Positions 1 to 11,610 of a stretch of DNA of 64,000 nt are shown here, piece by piece (positions within the stretch are counted from its first letter, which is position 1; the number at the start of each line of letters is the position of its first letter). The notes under the pieces are model-generated. The model was not told the origin of the DNA, made no database searches, and was given only the letters and a program-made list of their open reading frames with translations. The position numbers were made by a program, and so were the translations under genes. The stretch is from positions 3,687,501-3,751,500 of the forward strand of contig NC_134108.1 of NCBI RefSeq assembly GCF_040939455.1, given 5' to 3'. Source of the stretch: Microcebus murinus. Taxonomy: Eukaryota; Chordata; Mammalia; Primates; Cheirogaleidae.

Positions 1-745
1 GTGTATGTATATAATTTTTGTGTTTTTATTTTAGATATTAACAGTAGGTAAAAATAAAGGAGATATACAATAATCCATATGTACCCAATACTTAAGTTCA
101 ACAATTATCAACATATTCTTGGACTTTCTTATAAGTATATCGCAAACATTTTTGCTATAACATTTTAACAGAAATCCTATATAGTCTCTAATTTCAACCT
201 TAAATACTATAGCATGCATCTCTAATAGGCAAGATTACTTTAAAATCCCCCAATTGTAAATGTTATTATATGTAACAAACTTCATCATAATCTACCAAAG
301 AGTCCATGTAAAATTTTATCCAATTTTCTAAAAACATAATTTTATAGTCACTTTATAAGAATTTGGATTCAAAATTAGCTTATCCATTGCATTTGGGTGA
401 TAGTTCTCTTAAATCTCTGTTATCAGCATCAGTTCATTCTCCCTTATACTACTAGATTCATTATTTATTCATTGTAGAAATGTTTTGAACATAAATTTCC
501 CCTTTTGTTTTAGTATAAACTGATAATAAAAGCTAGATATTTGATTATAATCAGTTTAAATATCTTAAAAGAATATTTTATAATTGGTGTTTTTTTTTAA
601 ATTTTCTATTACAGTATAAATGTTTGAGTTTTCCAGTTTTGGTGATCACAGGTATATTAGTCAGGCTTCACTGCATACTCAAGTCATTATACATTTATTT
701 AACTAATAATATTACAAGGCAAGGATAGGTTAGAAATTACAGTAG
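1..745. other. AT-rich unassigned sequence
   Basis: Strongly AT-rich stretch with stops in all frames and only a 62-codon chance frame. I recognise no repeat family, gene or RNA here. Confidence 0.5.
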
Positions 746-799
746 ACCATGAGCCACGGGCTAGCTGGTCATAAGTTGCTTCACTCACATGTGTAGTGG

Positions 800-1012
800 T
801 TAGTACTAGTACAAGGCTTGGTAATATTTTTCTTCAAGCGTTTGTTTTGAGAAGCATGCAACACGTGTCACAATTATTCAGCTCTTCCTTGTAGCTAAAA
901 AACCAGCCAAAGACGAAACATAAATAACTGAACACACCTTTGTTCCAGTAAGACTTTTTAATGAACACAGGTGACTGGCTCATGGGTTGCAGTTTGCCAA
1001 CCCCTGCTATAG
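800..1012. mobile_element. Worn hAT (Charlie/MER1-type) DNA transposon remnant
   Basis: The right end reads as the terminal block GTTTGCCAACCCCTG, close to the hAT-type terminus that begins CAGGGGTCGGCAAAC when read from the other strand. Internal phrases (an AATATTTT block, CTCTTCCTTGTAGC, TTGTTCCAGTAAGACTTT) align in order with the interior of that non-autonomous family as I remember it. The left terminus is too decayed to place. The exact family name is uncertain, so no orientation is assigned. Confidence 0.6.
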
Positions 1013-1249
1013 TGGTAAAGGACAACAGGATAGATGGTGATTTTCAGCAAAAACAGAGCTGAAAACTATAATAAGTTATCTAATAAAGCGTAGTAACAGA
1101 CATAAAAAAGATGCTTGCTGACCTTATTAAATTTGATATGGCTGAGAAAAGAATAAGTGGCTCAAATATAGTGTAATAGAAATTATGCAATTTAAAATAA
1201 AAATAAATTTAAAACAGAAATAACACAATATGAAATGTGGGGAATGGTC

Positions 1250-1720
1250 ACTGATATCCCAGGAAAAAGAAAACAGAATGGTACAGAGGAAATATTTGAA
1301 AAAATAATGCTTGAGAATTTTTTTTTATAAAAATGAAAGATATGAAGCCACATATCCAAGAATGTCACATAATGTCATCAGGAAACACACATACAGGTAG
1401 AAAATGTTGAATGCAGCCAGTGAGATGACACATTTCTTACAGAGGTCAAAGATAGGAATTACAGCAGACTTTTTGTTTGAAACTAGAAGACAATGGAGTG
1501 CCATGTTATAAAATTCTGAATGAAGAAAACTCTCAAGCCAGAATTCTATATACAGCAAAAACACGTTTTAGAAATAAAGAAAGTATTCAAAATTTTCAAA
1601 GCATCATAAACAAAAAACTCTTACTAGTGGATTCTCACAAGTAGAATTAATTGGTAAAGGAAATTCATCAGGCAGAAATATGACATCATACAAACACTTA
1701 CATTGCAATAAGAATGTGGT
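1250..1720 (+). mobile_element. Old L1 (L1M) fragment, end of ORF1
   Basis: The stretch around 1460-1600 follows the L1M ORF1 end in order: a gcagactttttgtttgaaact segment, an 'agaagacaatggagtgccatg' segment, then an 'agaattctatatacagcaaaa' segment. Reading frames are broken throughout. It lies upstream, in the same orientation, of the ORF2-like remains at 2.9-3.8 kb, so both may belong to one ancient insertion with AT-rich decay between them. Confidence 0.7.
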
Positions 1721-2930
1721 AAAAATGAAAGCAATTAAAAAAATTCACTTTTCTTGTTTTAATAAATATAACAGATAACTTCCTATAGCAAAATGTAGTA
1801 TAAACATATTGTTTGTTTTCATATGTAAAACAAAATGGATGAAAACAATGTACAAAGGTTGGGAAGGGAAATTGGGATGATACTGTTGTAGTTTCATACA
1901 TGTTATATGAAGCACTATGATATTATTTGAAGAAAAATTATTATTACTTACATATTTATATTATAAACCCTAGGATAATTACAAAAAACTTTAAGAGCAG
2001 AGTAAATAAACATGTGAAGATAAAATTGAGTAATTAAAAATAATCATATAATGCAAAAGAATTTTAATGTACAAGAAGATCTTTAAAGTATGTGAAACAA
2101 AAATTAATCAAAGTTATAGAATTCATAGAACATATTTATTTTTGTTGTAGTTTGAAACCTCAGTGACACACCTGGATTTGTTTCTTTTATAATTATTAAA
2201 TTTGGATTTTTTTCTTTCCTTTGGGCTCAATATAGACAAAAAATGTTTACATAGGAAAGAATACACTTCATTTAGGTTTTTAAACTTTGTGTTTATACAT
2301 GATTGTATAAAAAATATCTTATAATATTTTATAATTTCTTTCATTTGGTAGTTCTTTGCCTGTTGTCATTTCTTATATTGGGAATTTGTGCTTGTATGCT
2401 TTTCTCTGTTTTAACATTCATGCATTCTGTTGAATTGAAAATAAACAATTTTTAAACTTCTTGACTGATTCTACCGGTTTTTTCATTTACTAAATAAATA
2501 ATTTTAATTTCAGATTTTTGTATATAGTGAGATTATCCTTTAAAACCTAAATTTGAAATTAAATCTCAGATTTGTTTCCAGCTGAGCATATAGTTCTTTA
2601 GGATGAAGAATAATGACATCATATGGATCATCATATTTTCAGTAAGAAAAAGAAAGCAAAACAAATGGCAAATAGAGAGATACATGTATATGTGTGTGTG
2701 TGTGTGTGTATTTGTATATGCTTTTACTCCTTGTAATTTTCTTTAAGTTTTCTAATTTTCTAAAACAAAAATTATAATACTGATATAATTCATATAAGAG
2801 AAAAAATATGACAAAAGTATGACACCAATGATAATAAGGCATAAAATTAAACCTTTGTCAACTTATTGCGTGTGTAAGTGGGAAACTGAAGAATTAACTG
2901 TAAAGTGGGAAATAAGAAGCAAGTTTAAGA
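1721..2930. other. AT-rich stretch, no gene seen
   Basis: AT-rich sequence without recognisable coding content. It may be decayed L1 between the flanking L1 fragments, but I cannot align it by eye. It contains the short TG run at 2690-2709. Confidence 0.4.
2690..2709. repeat. (TG)n microsatellite
   Basis: About ten uninterrupted TG units, flanked by TA-rich alternating sequence. Confidence 0.9.
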
Positions 2931-3830
2931 TGTGAAATAAGGAGTGAGAAGTAGGACAAGTGAATTGCCAATATCTGATGTGCTAGTGACTTTGATAAAT
3001 GATGATAAGACTGTGTTTTGCATATTGGAATGCCTACAGCAATAGGCATTAGAGAAAGGATACCATGAGGGGCAGCTAATATTTAATAAACACAAAAATG
3101 GCATAAAAGGAGGAAGAGAGAAAATAGTTAATAGAGAAAAATGAAAATAAATGACAGAATTTACACTTAAATTTAACCATGTCAATAATTATGTTAAATG
3201 TAAATGAATTAAATATACCAAATAAGTGCATAGAATGTCATGTGGGATAAAATTATTATTAAGCAATTTTTTTCAGTACATTAAGAATAAAGATCACAAA
3301 AATATATTATCTAGATAAATTCAGAGAAAACCAAATACCTTTTCTGCTTAAAAATGATCAAACTAGAGATATGAGAGCATTCTTTTAATTGAAAAAAAAA
3401 AAAAAACTACCAAAAATTTTTTTCTCACTGGTAAAGTATTGAAAACATTCCTTCACCACCTCTTAGACCAAGAAAAAGCAAAAGATAGTTGTTATTCTTC
3501 TTATTCAACAATTTACTGAATTATCTGGCCTCTGTTATGAGGTAAAATAGAAAAAAGAAAAGAAATATAGAAAAATGCATATGGGTTTTAAAGGTAGAAT
3601 CAAGCCTGTCATTATTTACAGACAACATCATGGTATATCCAGAACATCCCAATCACAATTATCTGGAAAGACAAATAAAATGCTCTTCCATTTTCCAAAA
3701 ATATATCTGTGGCGAGGCCAGATTCTACTTCAGTATATACATTAACAAATGCACTATACTGCAATACATTGAATGCAGACGTAAGAACAAGAATCTGTCT
3801 TCTTTTAAGCCAAAAATTATAAAACAATGC
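2930..3830 (+). mobile_element. Old L1 (L1M) fragment, ORF2 remains
   Basis: At 3180-3260 the sequence resembles the start of old L1 ORF2 (a 'gttaaatgtaaatgaatta' segment followed by a 'gataaaa' segment). At 3600-3700 it resembles the reverse-transcriptase region, with 'ttatttacagacaacatcatg' standing where the FADD-encoding segment lies. Identity is low and frames are broken. A 100-codon plus frame (3630-3932) and a 71-codon minus frame overlap here and are chance frames in decayed L1. Confidence 0.5.
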
Positions 3831-4109
3831 CTCCTTCTCACTAATATTTTGCTTTGGGAAACAGAGGCATTAGAAACTATATCATTTTTGTTAACATGTG
3901 ATGGATTTTCTTTTGTTTTTTTAAATGACTAAATATATGTTTCAAATGTTTCTCAGTTTTAAATTCTGATATGGTAAAGTCATTGATATATCTTACATAA
4001 ACTAAAGTTCTGCGGGGGCTCGGTACATTTTAATAGCATTGTTATAGAGATTAGAATGATTAAGAACTTCAGGCATAGATAGTAACAATACAAAGAAATT
4101 AAAGTAAAA

Positions 4110-4310
4110 ACACAAAATATAACCCAAAGGCCTGGACTTTGCCAGTCCCATAGAGAGTGAGCTTGGGATAGGGAACTTCTCTGTGACTTTGTTTTCTTAC
4201 CAGTGAAGTGTGAAAAGAATCATACTTATCTTGTTGGTTTATTGTGATGATGAAATGGAATAACATGTTTGACTTTGGCACATTATAAACCTTCATTGTG
4301 TATCTCTACT
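4110..4310 (+). mobile_element. MIR SINE
   Basis: The order of motifs matches the MIR core and 3' half: a 'ctctgtgactttgttttcttacc' segment, then 'gtgaagtgtgaaaagaatcatac', then 'ttgtgatgatgaaatggaataa'. This is the familiar sense-strand MIR layout (splicing-like 'tttcctcatctgtaaaatggg' region, then 'gaggattaaatgagata'). Divergence is high, as expected for this ancient tRNA-derived SINE. Confidence 0.75.
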
Positions 4311-4401
4311 AACAATTAGTTTGCTTTAAGATTAGAAAATTGTATTTGCCACAACTGAGCAATCAAACTCTATTGATATCTAATCTTAAAATAACCATTA
4401 A

Positions 4402-4488
4402 GAATATGCTAATTTATTTCATTTTCTGTGAAATGAATAAATATGCTATTTTTATATGTGTAATGAATATGCTAATTTATTTCATTTT
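4402..4488 (+). repeat. Direct repeat pair, 24-bp units
   Basis: Identical 24-base units starting GAATATGCTAATTTATTTC occur at 4402-4425 and 4465-4488, 63 bases apart. The spacer also contains AAATGAATAAATATGCTA, a partial third echo. It looks like a local slippage duplication. Confidence 0.85.
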
Positions 4489-4499
4489 TGGTGTCATTC

Positions 4500-5487
4500 G
4501 AAGGAAATCTTTAGGGTTACTCTGTTGGTAATTTGAAAACCCAATATAGGCTTTTTTTTACCCAAAACATCAGATTGGGTGATTTCATTGAACCTTCAAC
4601 ATCACATTGCTAATATAAGTACAGTCAACTTGCTTGCAGTTAAGGGAAAAAATAAGGACTCTCATATGAAATACTGATAAAACAAAGTTAAAAATCTTCA
4701 TCAATAAAAGCAATAATACTGTAACTGAATATCATGTTTTTACCTTATTTTGAAGAGATATTTTCTCTCCTTTTTAATAATCTGACCAAATATGGAGCAT
4801 TTTTCTTAGGTTCAAGTAGGAAGTGTTACCTCCTTGTCTGTGGTTGTTATTGTTGTTGTTGTTTAAAACTCTTTCTATACTAGAGGGCTCTACCTGGTGA
4901 TTGCTTAATATTCTTTTTTTTTTTTTTTTTTACCAGATCTATTATTTTCCTTCCCTAGGCTCACTAAATTGAAAGAACATTTCATTTTTAAACAAAAACT
5001 TTTTTGACATTTTAGTTTTCATAACCTGATCCATTCAGCCAACATTCCTTTTCAATTATCCTGTGGATCCTAAGATGTCATGTAAAGTTTTTCATTTAAT
5101 TTTGAAACTGTCATAGAACATATTTTATAATTAGAGTAAAGCAAAAACATTATTAAAATTGGGCTGGAATTGTGTTTGCTTTGATATACTCCATGTAATA
5201 GTCTTTGAGACAGGCAGTCTCAATAGCATTTTCAAAGACGGAGTTTGTCAGGTTAGCATCATGGAAAAACCACAGGCCTAAAACAGAGTACTCACGGTTA
5301 AAGAAATGAGAGAAAAAGAGAGAGAGGGAGAGAGACCATGAATGTTTTGTGGAAAGGAAATCCCACTAAACAACTTAAATATATCCTTTCCAAATTCCCT
5401 TTTGTATAGAGGAAACTGGTTTTGTCTAGATGTGTTTAATTTATTTGGCAAGGAAAATTATGAGCTTTGAATTATGGCTTTTTTATT
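4500..5487. other. Unassigned AT-rich sequence
   Basis: No gene or identifiable repeat. It holds a T18 run at about 4914-4931 and a short GA-rich patch around 5310-5335. Confidence 0.4.
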
Positions 5488-5812
5488 AATAATTTGGTGT
5501 CTTAGGCTGGGCATGGTGGCTCACCCTGTAACCCCAGCACTTTGGGAGGCCAAGGCATGAGGACAGTTTGAGGCCAGGAGTTTGAGACTAGTCTGAGCAA
5601 CATAGTAAGACCCATCTCTACAAGAAATTGAAAAAAATCACCAGATGTGGTGTGTGTGCCTATAGTCCCAGCTACTCAGGAGGCTGAGGCAGGAGAATCA
5701 CTTGAGCCCAAGAAGTGAGCTATGATGACACCATGGCACTCTAGTGCAGGCAACAGAGTAAGACCCTGTCTCAAAATAATAATAATAATAATAGTAATAA
5801 TTTTGTGTCTTA
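5488..5812 (+). mobile_element. Dimeric Alu with target-site duplication
   Basis: Full-length dimeric Alu, body from 5505 (GGCTGGGCATGGTGGCTCA) to about 5775, followed by an AATAAT-type tail. The left arm, mid A-rich linker ('gaaattgaaaaaaatc') and right arm are all present. The flanking duplication is AATAATTTGGTGTCTTA at 5488-5504 and the same 17 bases with one mismatch at 5796-5812. The right arm has GCACTCTAG where human copies usually have GCACTCCAG, a feature of strepsirrhine Alus. The degraded CpGs and one TSD mismatch suggest an old, AluJ-like age. Confidence 0.95.
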
Positions 5813-5859
5813 TGTTATTAACAGCATAGTACTTACAGATTATGAAAATTTCTTTCTTT

Positions 5860-5960
5860 GAACTTCACAGCAACCCTGTGAGGATCTTTGGATAGGAACT
5901 ATTTGCACATGAGAAAGCAGGCAGAAGATTCAGTTAAATTGTTTGATTTAACCACGTGTT
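5860..5960 (-). mobile_element. Possible MIR fragment
   Basis: The segment 'cttcacagcaaccctgtgagga' followed by 'gaactatttgcacatgagaaagcaggc' resembles the antisense MIR core (tcacaacaaccctatgaggtag...ttttacagatgaggaaactgaggc). Confidence 0.5.
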
Positions 5961-6855
5961 AAGTCTAACCAGGTACTTTTTCTCTAAGGATTGTTTCTTT
6001 CCATTGCATTAGGGTTTCTTCATGTCCCAATATAGGGGAGGAAAAAATAGGGAAAACAAGACATTTTCCACAAATTTGCCTAGATATTCAGTAGTATACA
6101 TTTGCTACCACTTAGAGGCCATATCATTCCTATGTACCCAAATATGCACCCATCACTTTGGCATTAAAACAGAAGTAGAATTAGTTTTAGTGTTTCCCAG
6201 TAAGACACTGTGTTAGACTATGAAGCTGTACTGGAAAATCCTGTTACTTATGTAACTTGTGAAATGGTGCATGTGAGAGTTTTACACTTTTAACAATAAT
6301 TTAATTTACAAACCCTCAGCACACATACATGTTAGAAAGCTAGGCAGATGGAGATATATGGATATAGATGCATACCTTGAGCAGTGCTGTGCACATTTGT
6401 ACGTGTGTATACATAGGCAGCACGTGTAGTTATTATTCTCCCTGTGTGATGTCATTGCAATAATAGTTCCTGATTTCTAATATTTTTATTACTTCATACC
6501 ACACCCTACTTCAGAAGGAGTTTATTACGGCTTATAGAATACATATGACATAAGAAAATGTTACAAAATTTAAATCAGATGGGTGGGGAGAGCAAGAAAG
6601 CAGAACTAAGGAAATGTGGAGGTTAGAAAACTAAGACACATGAGAAGAAGGGAAGTAAGAAGACTAAGATAACTGAGAAAAGTGAAAAAAACTACAATAA
6701 AGCCACCCAAAATGCATGCTGTTAAATCCTGCTGACTGCTCCCTAAATTGTGCTTACCTGCCAGGGCTCTTTAGGCAAGGGCCATACATTTGGTTTCAGA
6801 TCTTTAGAGACTACCACCATGCAAAAGGCAGAGCAGATGCCTAACTAGTGGGGTC
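5961..6855. other. Unassigned sequence
   Basis: No gene or clear repeat. Mixed composition with short chance frames only. Confidence 0.4.
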
Positions 6856-6859
6856 CACT

Positions 6860-7395
6860 GGCTAAGAACTAACCAGGAGCAGGACGAGCCCAGGGATGCC
6901 CAGACGAGCACCCTGTCGGGTCCAGCCCGCTGTCTCCAGCGCTGACGCTTTTCCCAACCAGCCGCTCCCCGTGCCCCGGCAGCCTAGGTGCAGAAATTCA
7001 TACTGGAGGTGACTCCCTGCCCACCGCCAACCCTTAAACAGTCGTTTCAGACATTTCTTCCAAAACATTCATCTGCTCTTTAAGTCTATGTCAGCCAGCA
7101 TGCCCATCGGCGGAGAGAGAGAGAAATGAATAAACAACAACAACATCGGCAGCTACAACGAGACAAACATGCATCTGGACAGCCCTTTCTGTTCTGGAGC
7201 TTGCCATCATTAATTTTGCTGTCACTCTTTTTATATCAAACAGCCGAAGGAACGTTCGGATTTGGAGCTTGTTTTCCATCTGTTGTCTCGGCTTCTGCCC
7301 GCCGCTGTGTGCAGCAGCTTAACTGGAGCTGCGGAGACAGACACAGCTCTGCTGTTTGTGAGGGTGGGAGAGGAGGGCAGGGGGTTTTCTAACAG
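6860..7395. promoter_or_regulatory. CpG-rich, repeat-poor block; candidate regulatory element
   Basis: This block is clearly GC-richer than its AT-rich surroundings and carries about twenty CpG dinucleotides, whereas the flanking kilobases have few. I recognise no transposon in it. It contains a GGAACGTTCGG palindrome-like core near 7250 and several AACAACAACA and CCGCC motifs. The overlapping open frames on both strands (60-90 codons) are what low stop density gives by chance. Whether it is an enhancer, an unmethylated island or a distal promoter cannot be told from sequence alone. Confidence 0.4.
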
Positions 7396-7494
7396 AATTA
7401 ATGGGGCCACCTTCTTATTCTCCCTCCAATCACATGAGCAAGCGAATTACTGTTTTCTTTTTTTTTTTTTTTTTTTGATACCGTGAACATTGAT

Positions 7495-7900
7495 AAAGGA
7501 TATTTCTTTAGTTTTTCACAGCTTAACAAATTTATTATTGTTTTTTTTTTAAATTTCATAATATTACGGGGGTGCAAATGTTTAGGTTTCAAATATTGCC
7601 TTTGCACAGCCTGAGTTGGAGCTACAAGCATGCCCATCCCCCAGACGGTGCACACCACACCCATTAGGTGTGAATATACCCATTCCCACCTCCCCCTTCC
7701 CACCTGCCTGACACCTGATGAATGTTACTACCATATGCGCACATAAGCGTTGATCAATTAGAACCAATTTGCTGGTGAGTACATGTGGTGCTTGTTTTCC
7801 ATTCTTGTGATACTTAGTAGAATGGGCTCCAGCTCTACCCAGGATAATACAAGAGGTGCTAGATCACCATTGTTTTTTGCGGCTGAAAGGATATTTCTTT
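7495..7900 (-). mobile_element. 5'-truncated strepsirrhine-type L1 3' end with TSD
   Basis: Read on the minus strand this is the end of L1 ORF2 and the 3' UTR. The plus-strand phrases 'ttacgggggtgcaaatgtt', 'cccccagacggtgcacacc' and 'acacctgatgaatgttact' are the complement of the lemur/galago L1 3' UTR. A perfect 15-base duplication, AAAGGATATTTCTTT, flanks it at 7495-7509 and 7886-7900. Between the left duplication and the L1 poly(A) (T10 at 7541-7550) lie about 30 extra bases, including an AATAAA signal and a second short poly(A); see the finding on 3' transduction. Confidence 0.9.
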
Positions 7901-8890
7901 TCACTTGAGTTGAACGATTTTATTCAACTACCACCACCAAAAAAATCATTTTAATTGTACTAACCTGGAATTACCTGAAATAACCATGGTAACAAGTTCT
8001 GAAAGTAATATAATTTACTTACATAACCATAGAAACGGTACTACGAAATGGAAATCACCTATAATTTATCTCAGTTTCCTACCAGGACAATATAACAATG
8101 TGTATTTTTTCACAAAACGCGTATTTTGGCTATCGCAGCAATCAAGAAGTTATTCAGAGATTACTTAAAGCTCTGCAAAAGGTATCAGTGATAGTTTGCT
8201 TGCTATGGTTATTTCCTATTAATGCTTTCCTGAATGCAACAGCACAGAAAAATGAATTAAAATATAGTATTTAATGCCAACTACAAATGAAAGATGAAAA
8301 CAGGAGGACATTGTACGTGAAGGGGAACCAGATACTCCTGAGAGATGCTGGCGCAAAGAGCACCGTCTCTGTCCAGAGGCAGAGCGATCCCTTATGTAAG
8401 CCACCTAGGTTCAGTTTTCTTCTTCTTTGGACAATATTCAGTATTTCTGTTTTTTCACATACATTTATAAATCTGCAGTGATACCACATTTGTATTATGC
8501 TCCGGCCAAGTCACACCGGCCCCTGGGCTCGCTGCATGGGATACCGGCAGGGCAGCGTGCTGGAGCAGCCCCTTCCCTCGGCCCAGCGTCTGCAGCCCGC
8601 GGGCCGTGGGCAGGGCCGGGTTGCTCTGTCTCCCCAACGCCACTGAGCTCCCAATCACACGCCCTCCTGTGAATCGGCTGGGACTTCAGGGAGCCTCGGG
8701 CTCAAAGGACATATCCACAGGGGCTGGGATATAGGTTCCTGGTTCACGCCACGGATTTCACAGATATCGCCTATGTCTGAGTGTGTGACTGCTCTGATCA
8801 TCTACCTTCTGAAGGGTTTTCAACAGACTCCTAGCACAACGGGGGGGCCCGCACCTCCCCATTCGATTTTATTAAGAGTGAAATCCATTC
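7901..8890. other. Unassigned; GC-rich patch at 8490-8700
   Basis: No gene or named repeat recognised. The GC-rich patch carries several CpGs and gives overlapping frames of 60-80 codons on both strands, typical of chance in GC-rich DNA. Confidence 0.4.
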
Positions 8891-8899
8891 ACCTAGTGC

Positions 8900-9240
8900 T
8901 GACAGATAGTATTTTTAAAACAGTTTTATGGAGATACAAGTTCACCTACCATAAGACTCACTCAATGAAAGTGCAGAATTTGGTGTCTTTTAGTGCAGCT
9001 CCTGTGTGTGACCACAGCCGCATTCTGATTCTAGACATTTTTGCACCCCCCAGGGAAGCCCCCTCTCCATTAGGAGTCACTCCCCCTTCTCCCTCTCCCG
9101 CCCACAGCGCGGCCAACAACCAACCCACGTTGTGATTTGTATGTTGCCTCTTCATCTCTACTCTAGTGCAAAGCCAATGCCAGAAACATTTGCAACTGGG
9201 GAATTTAAATAAATGGTGCATGGAAGTTCTTCAAACCATT
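8900..9240 (-). mobile_element. Old L1M fragment (antisense), tentative
   Basis: The sequence 'cagttttatggagatacaagttcacctaccataa' and then 'cattctgattctagacatttttgcacccc' followed by 'cccattaggagtcactccccct' matches in order a motif series common in the antisense 3' part of old L1M copies (ttcacaa...attccagaacatttt...caccccaaaaagaaacc...cagtcactcc). Divergence is high. Confidence 0.55.
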
Positions 9241-9495
9241 CTTGCAAGTATTTTTTACAAGTTTTAAATTATTTCAATGCCATGGAAAAGCCCTTTTGCA
9301 CTCTCTTGCAGTCTTATTTTATCTGTTTTAATGATTCATTGCCAGTTCCCTCTTATTCAACAGAGGTTATTTTGAAATATATATATATATTTCCATTTCC
9401 ATAATTATATTATGTACTATGTATGTAATATGTTCCACATTTAATGTACTATAAACACAACGTGTAGTCCTTAATAGGTGCTGTAGATCTAATAT
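9241..9495. other. AT-rich unassigned sequence
   Basis: Nothing recognised. Includes a short (AT)n run near 9379-9391. Confidence 0.4.
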
Positions 9496-9499
9496 GGTC

Positions 9500-9960
9500 A
9501 CAGTTTTATGCACAACTGCCTTTGGCAGGTAGGGTCTGTGTCACTGCCCATTACAGCTGGGCCTTGGGATTTGCTCTGATCAACAGAATGTGGCAGAAGT
9601 GACGCTGTGGAAGTTTCAGAGCCTGGGCCTCAAACCCTGCGGCTCTCTCTTCAATCTCTTGGAATGTCCTGCTGCCTTGTAGAGAAGCCTGGGCTGGGGT
9701 GGTGAATAATGGGAAGGGTGAGATGGGGGAAGGGCTGAGATGAGGGAGAGGAGGATTGCAGGAGGAGGAATGGGTGGGAGAGCCGTTGGAGAAAAGAATG
9801 GAGAGTTCCAGCCAACAGCCCCTCCGACAGCATGCAAGCTTGAGGCCATCTGAACTGCCAGCTGATGAACAGCCCCGCAAGATCAGCAGAAACTCCATTG
9901 TTGTTTTGAGCCACCAAGATTTGGGGTGTTTCTTTATGTAGCAGGCGGTGATGCTTGTGT
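9500..9960 (+). mobile_element. MLT1-type LTR (ERVL-MaLR)
   Basis: The sense-strand MLT1 order is visible: 'ttgctctgatcaacagaatgtggcagaagtgac', 'gagcctgggcctcaaa', a 'tcttggaatgt' segment and, at the end, 'ttgagccaccaagatttggggtgttt', which is the conserved LTR end (aagccactaagttttggggt). Internal purine-rich sequence near 9700-9780 is expanded. A 187-codon minus-strand frame (9551-10114) overlaps it and is not a gene. Confidence 0.8.
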
Positions 9961-10012
9961 ATGTATATGTTGTGTATGTATATGCTGTCTGCTTATGTAT
10001 GTATATGTTGAT
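9951..10012 (+). repeat. TATGTATATG-type minisatellite-like repeat
   Basis: Three imperfect copies of a GTGTATGTATATGYTG unit, at the immediate 3' edge of the MLT1 LTR. Confidence 0.7.
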
Positions 10013-11470
10013 TCCTTGGCTGTTCTCTCCATCCCTGCTTCCGTTGCACTTCCCAATCCTAGTGAACCCCTGACAACATCCTAGCTGGTCTTTTTCAAGC
10101 CCTATTCTTGACATCTCTTAAATGAAGACAGCTTGCCTTGGGATGGTTTTGCGATAAGAAAAACTTCAGAGAAAGAGATCCCACCTTCGGTGAACACAGG
10201 TATATCACAACTGTCTGGAAGTTTAGAAGGGAGCAACGCCTCAGCAGGGCCCATGGGCCATGCCTCAAGCTCGATGGTTCCCACAATTCAGGTGCTCCTC
10301 AGGGGCAGATGTTTCCAGCGACAGATTGTCACATATTTAGCCCTGAAATCATTGACCCTCAGCACCAAAACATCCCTGACCACTGTAAGCAGTCAACACA
10401 CATTTGTTAAGTGAGTCAATAAATGCCCCCACAGTACCAACTAAGTCTTTGGATGGGAAGATACTAACCCACAGGGTGGGGTCCTTGGAACTTGTAATCA
10501 GTCTGTGTGTCACCAAAGCCTCTGAATTTTGAGAGCTGGTCCTTTTTATGTACAGAAATGTCAAACAGCCAAATTAAGCAGGCTTTAGGATTCAGGAATT
10601 TCCCACTATATTCACTACTTGTGGGTTCATTTCTTTACCAAAACATGATGTGTTTAATCTGGCCATTATACTATCAACATACCTAGTTACCCAATGTTAT
10701 GATGAACCTGCGAATTCAGAGAATGACAAAACACCTTTAAACTTTTGCTTGAACATGGCTAAAAATTTTGCCTATAGCAGAAACAAAGGCAAATGCAACA
10801 ACGGGATAGAGTTAGAGTTGCACTCTGTTTACGGAATAGCTATTGAACGGAGAAAGTATACAGACACAATTATAAAAATAATGGCAACAGGGAACTGGTT
10901 CCCTGGTGAACTACTCTTGACCATTGTGGGGTCCGTGTGCACAGTACCTGCGCCTGTTAGCAGACCACAGCCAATGCATTCTGTGTAATAGAGAGGAATT
11001 GTCTGGAGCTTTATTTTATGGACCAATAGTTTGAATCTTACATTTTCCTTTTTCTGCTTATCAGGCTAAGTATTATAATTTTTTTAAAAAAATTATTTTA
11101 TTGATTTAAGAAAAAAAGAACAAACAAATCCTTCTAACTGGCTCTTTCTATTGGGCCCCTGCCGTGCCACAGCAGTGGGCTGGGCTTGTCAACTGCCACA
11201 CTCAAGCCCTACACCTCCCATGGGGATCAGGAAGCCTTTGAGTCCCTGTTATTTTTCAGGAAAAATTCTGTGCAAAGATAGAGACAAAGAGAAGCTTTAT
11301 TCTGCGTATATTTAAGAGTCTTTTTTTCCTCCTCGGTCATAAGCAAAAGTAAGAAACATTTCATACCAGAAGTGGAGAAGGATATTTAAATAAAAATAGA
11401 CACTAGGCCAGTACCCATGGTACCCACTCTAAATACTGAGGACTTTTCCTTCTCTGGAAATAATGCACAA
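10013..11470. other. Unassigned sequence
   Basis: No convincing gene. A 112-codon plus frame at 10650-10988 has no motif I recognise and is unsupported by context. A palindromic AATTTTTTTAAAAAAATT-like run occurs near 11078-11096. Confidence 0.4.
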
Positions 11471-11479
11471 ATAGTTACT

Positions 11480-11610
11480 ATAAGGTTAAAAAGGCAACAC
11501 AATCAAAAAGGGTATTAAGTATGTCATATTTTCTCTAATCCCCAAACTTACCATAGTGCCAGGGAAATAGACCCTCAATAAATATTTATTGATTAAAGAC
11601 AAACAGATAA
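11480..11610 (+). mobile_element. MIR 3' end, fragment
   Basis: The phrase 'catagtgccagggaaatagaccctcaataaatatttattga' matches the sense MIR 3' end (agtgcctggcacatagtaggcgctcaataaatgtttgttga). Confidence 0.6.

Noticed and set aside
4914..4931. T18 run as a SINE tail (antisense)
   Set aside because: No SINE body lies on either side and no flanking duplication was found.
9551..10114. 187-codon minus-strand open frame
   Set aside because: It runs through an MLT1 LTR and a TATG repeat, with no domain seen; stop scarcity comes from the GC- and purine-rich LTR body.
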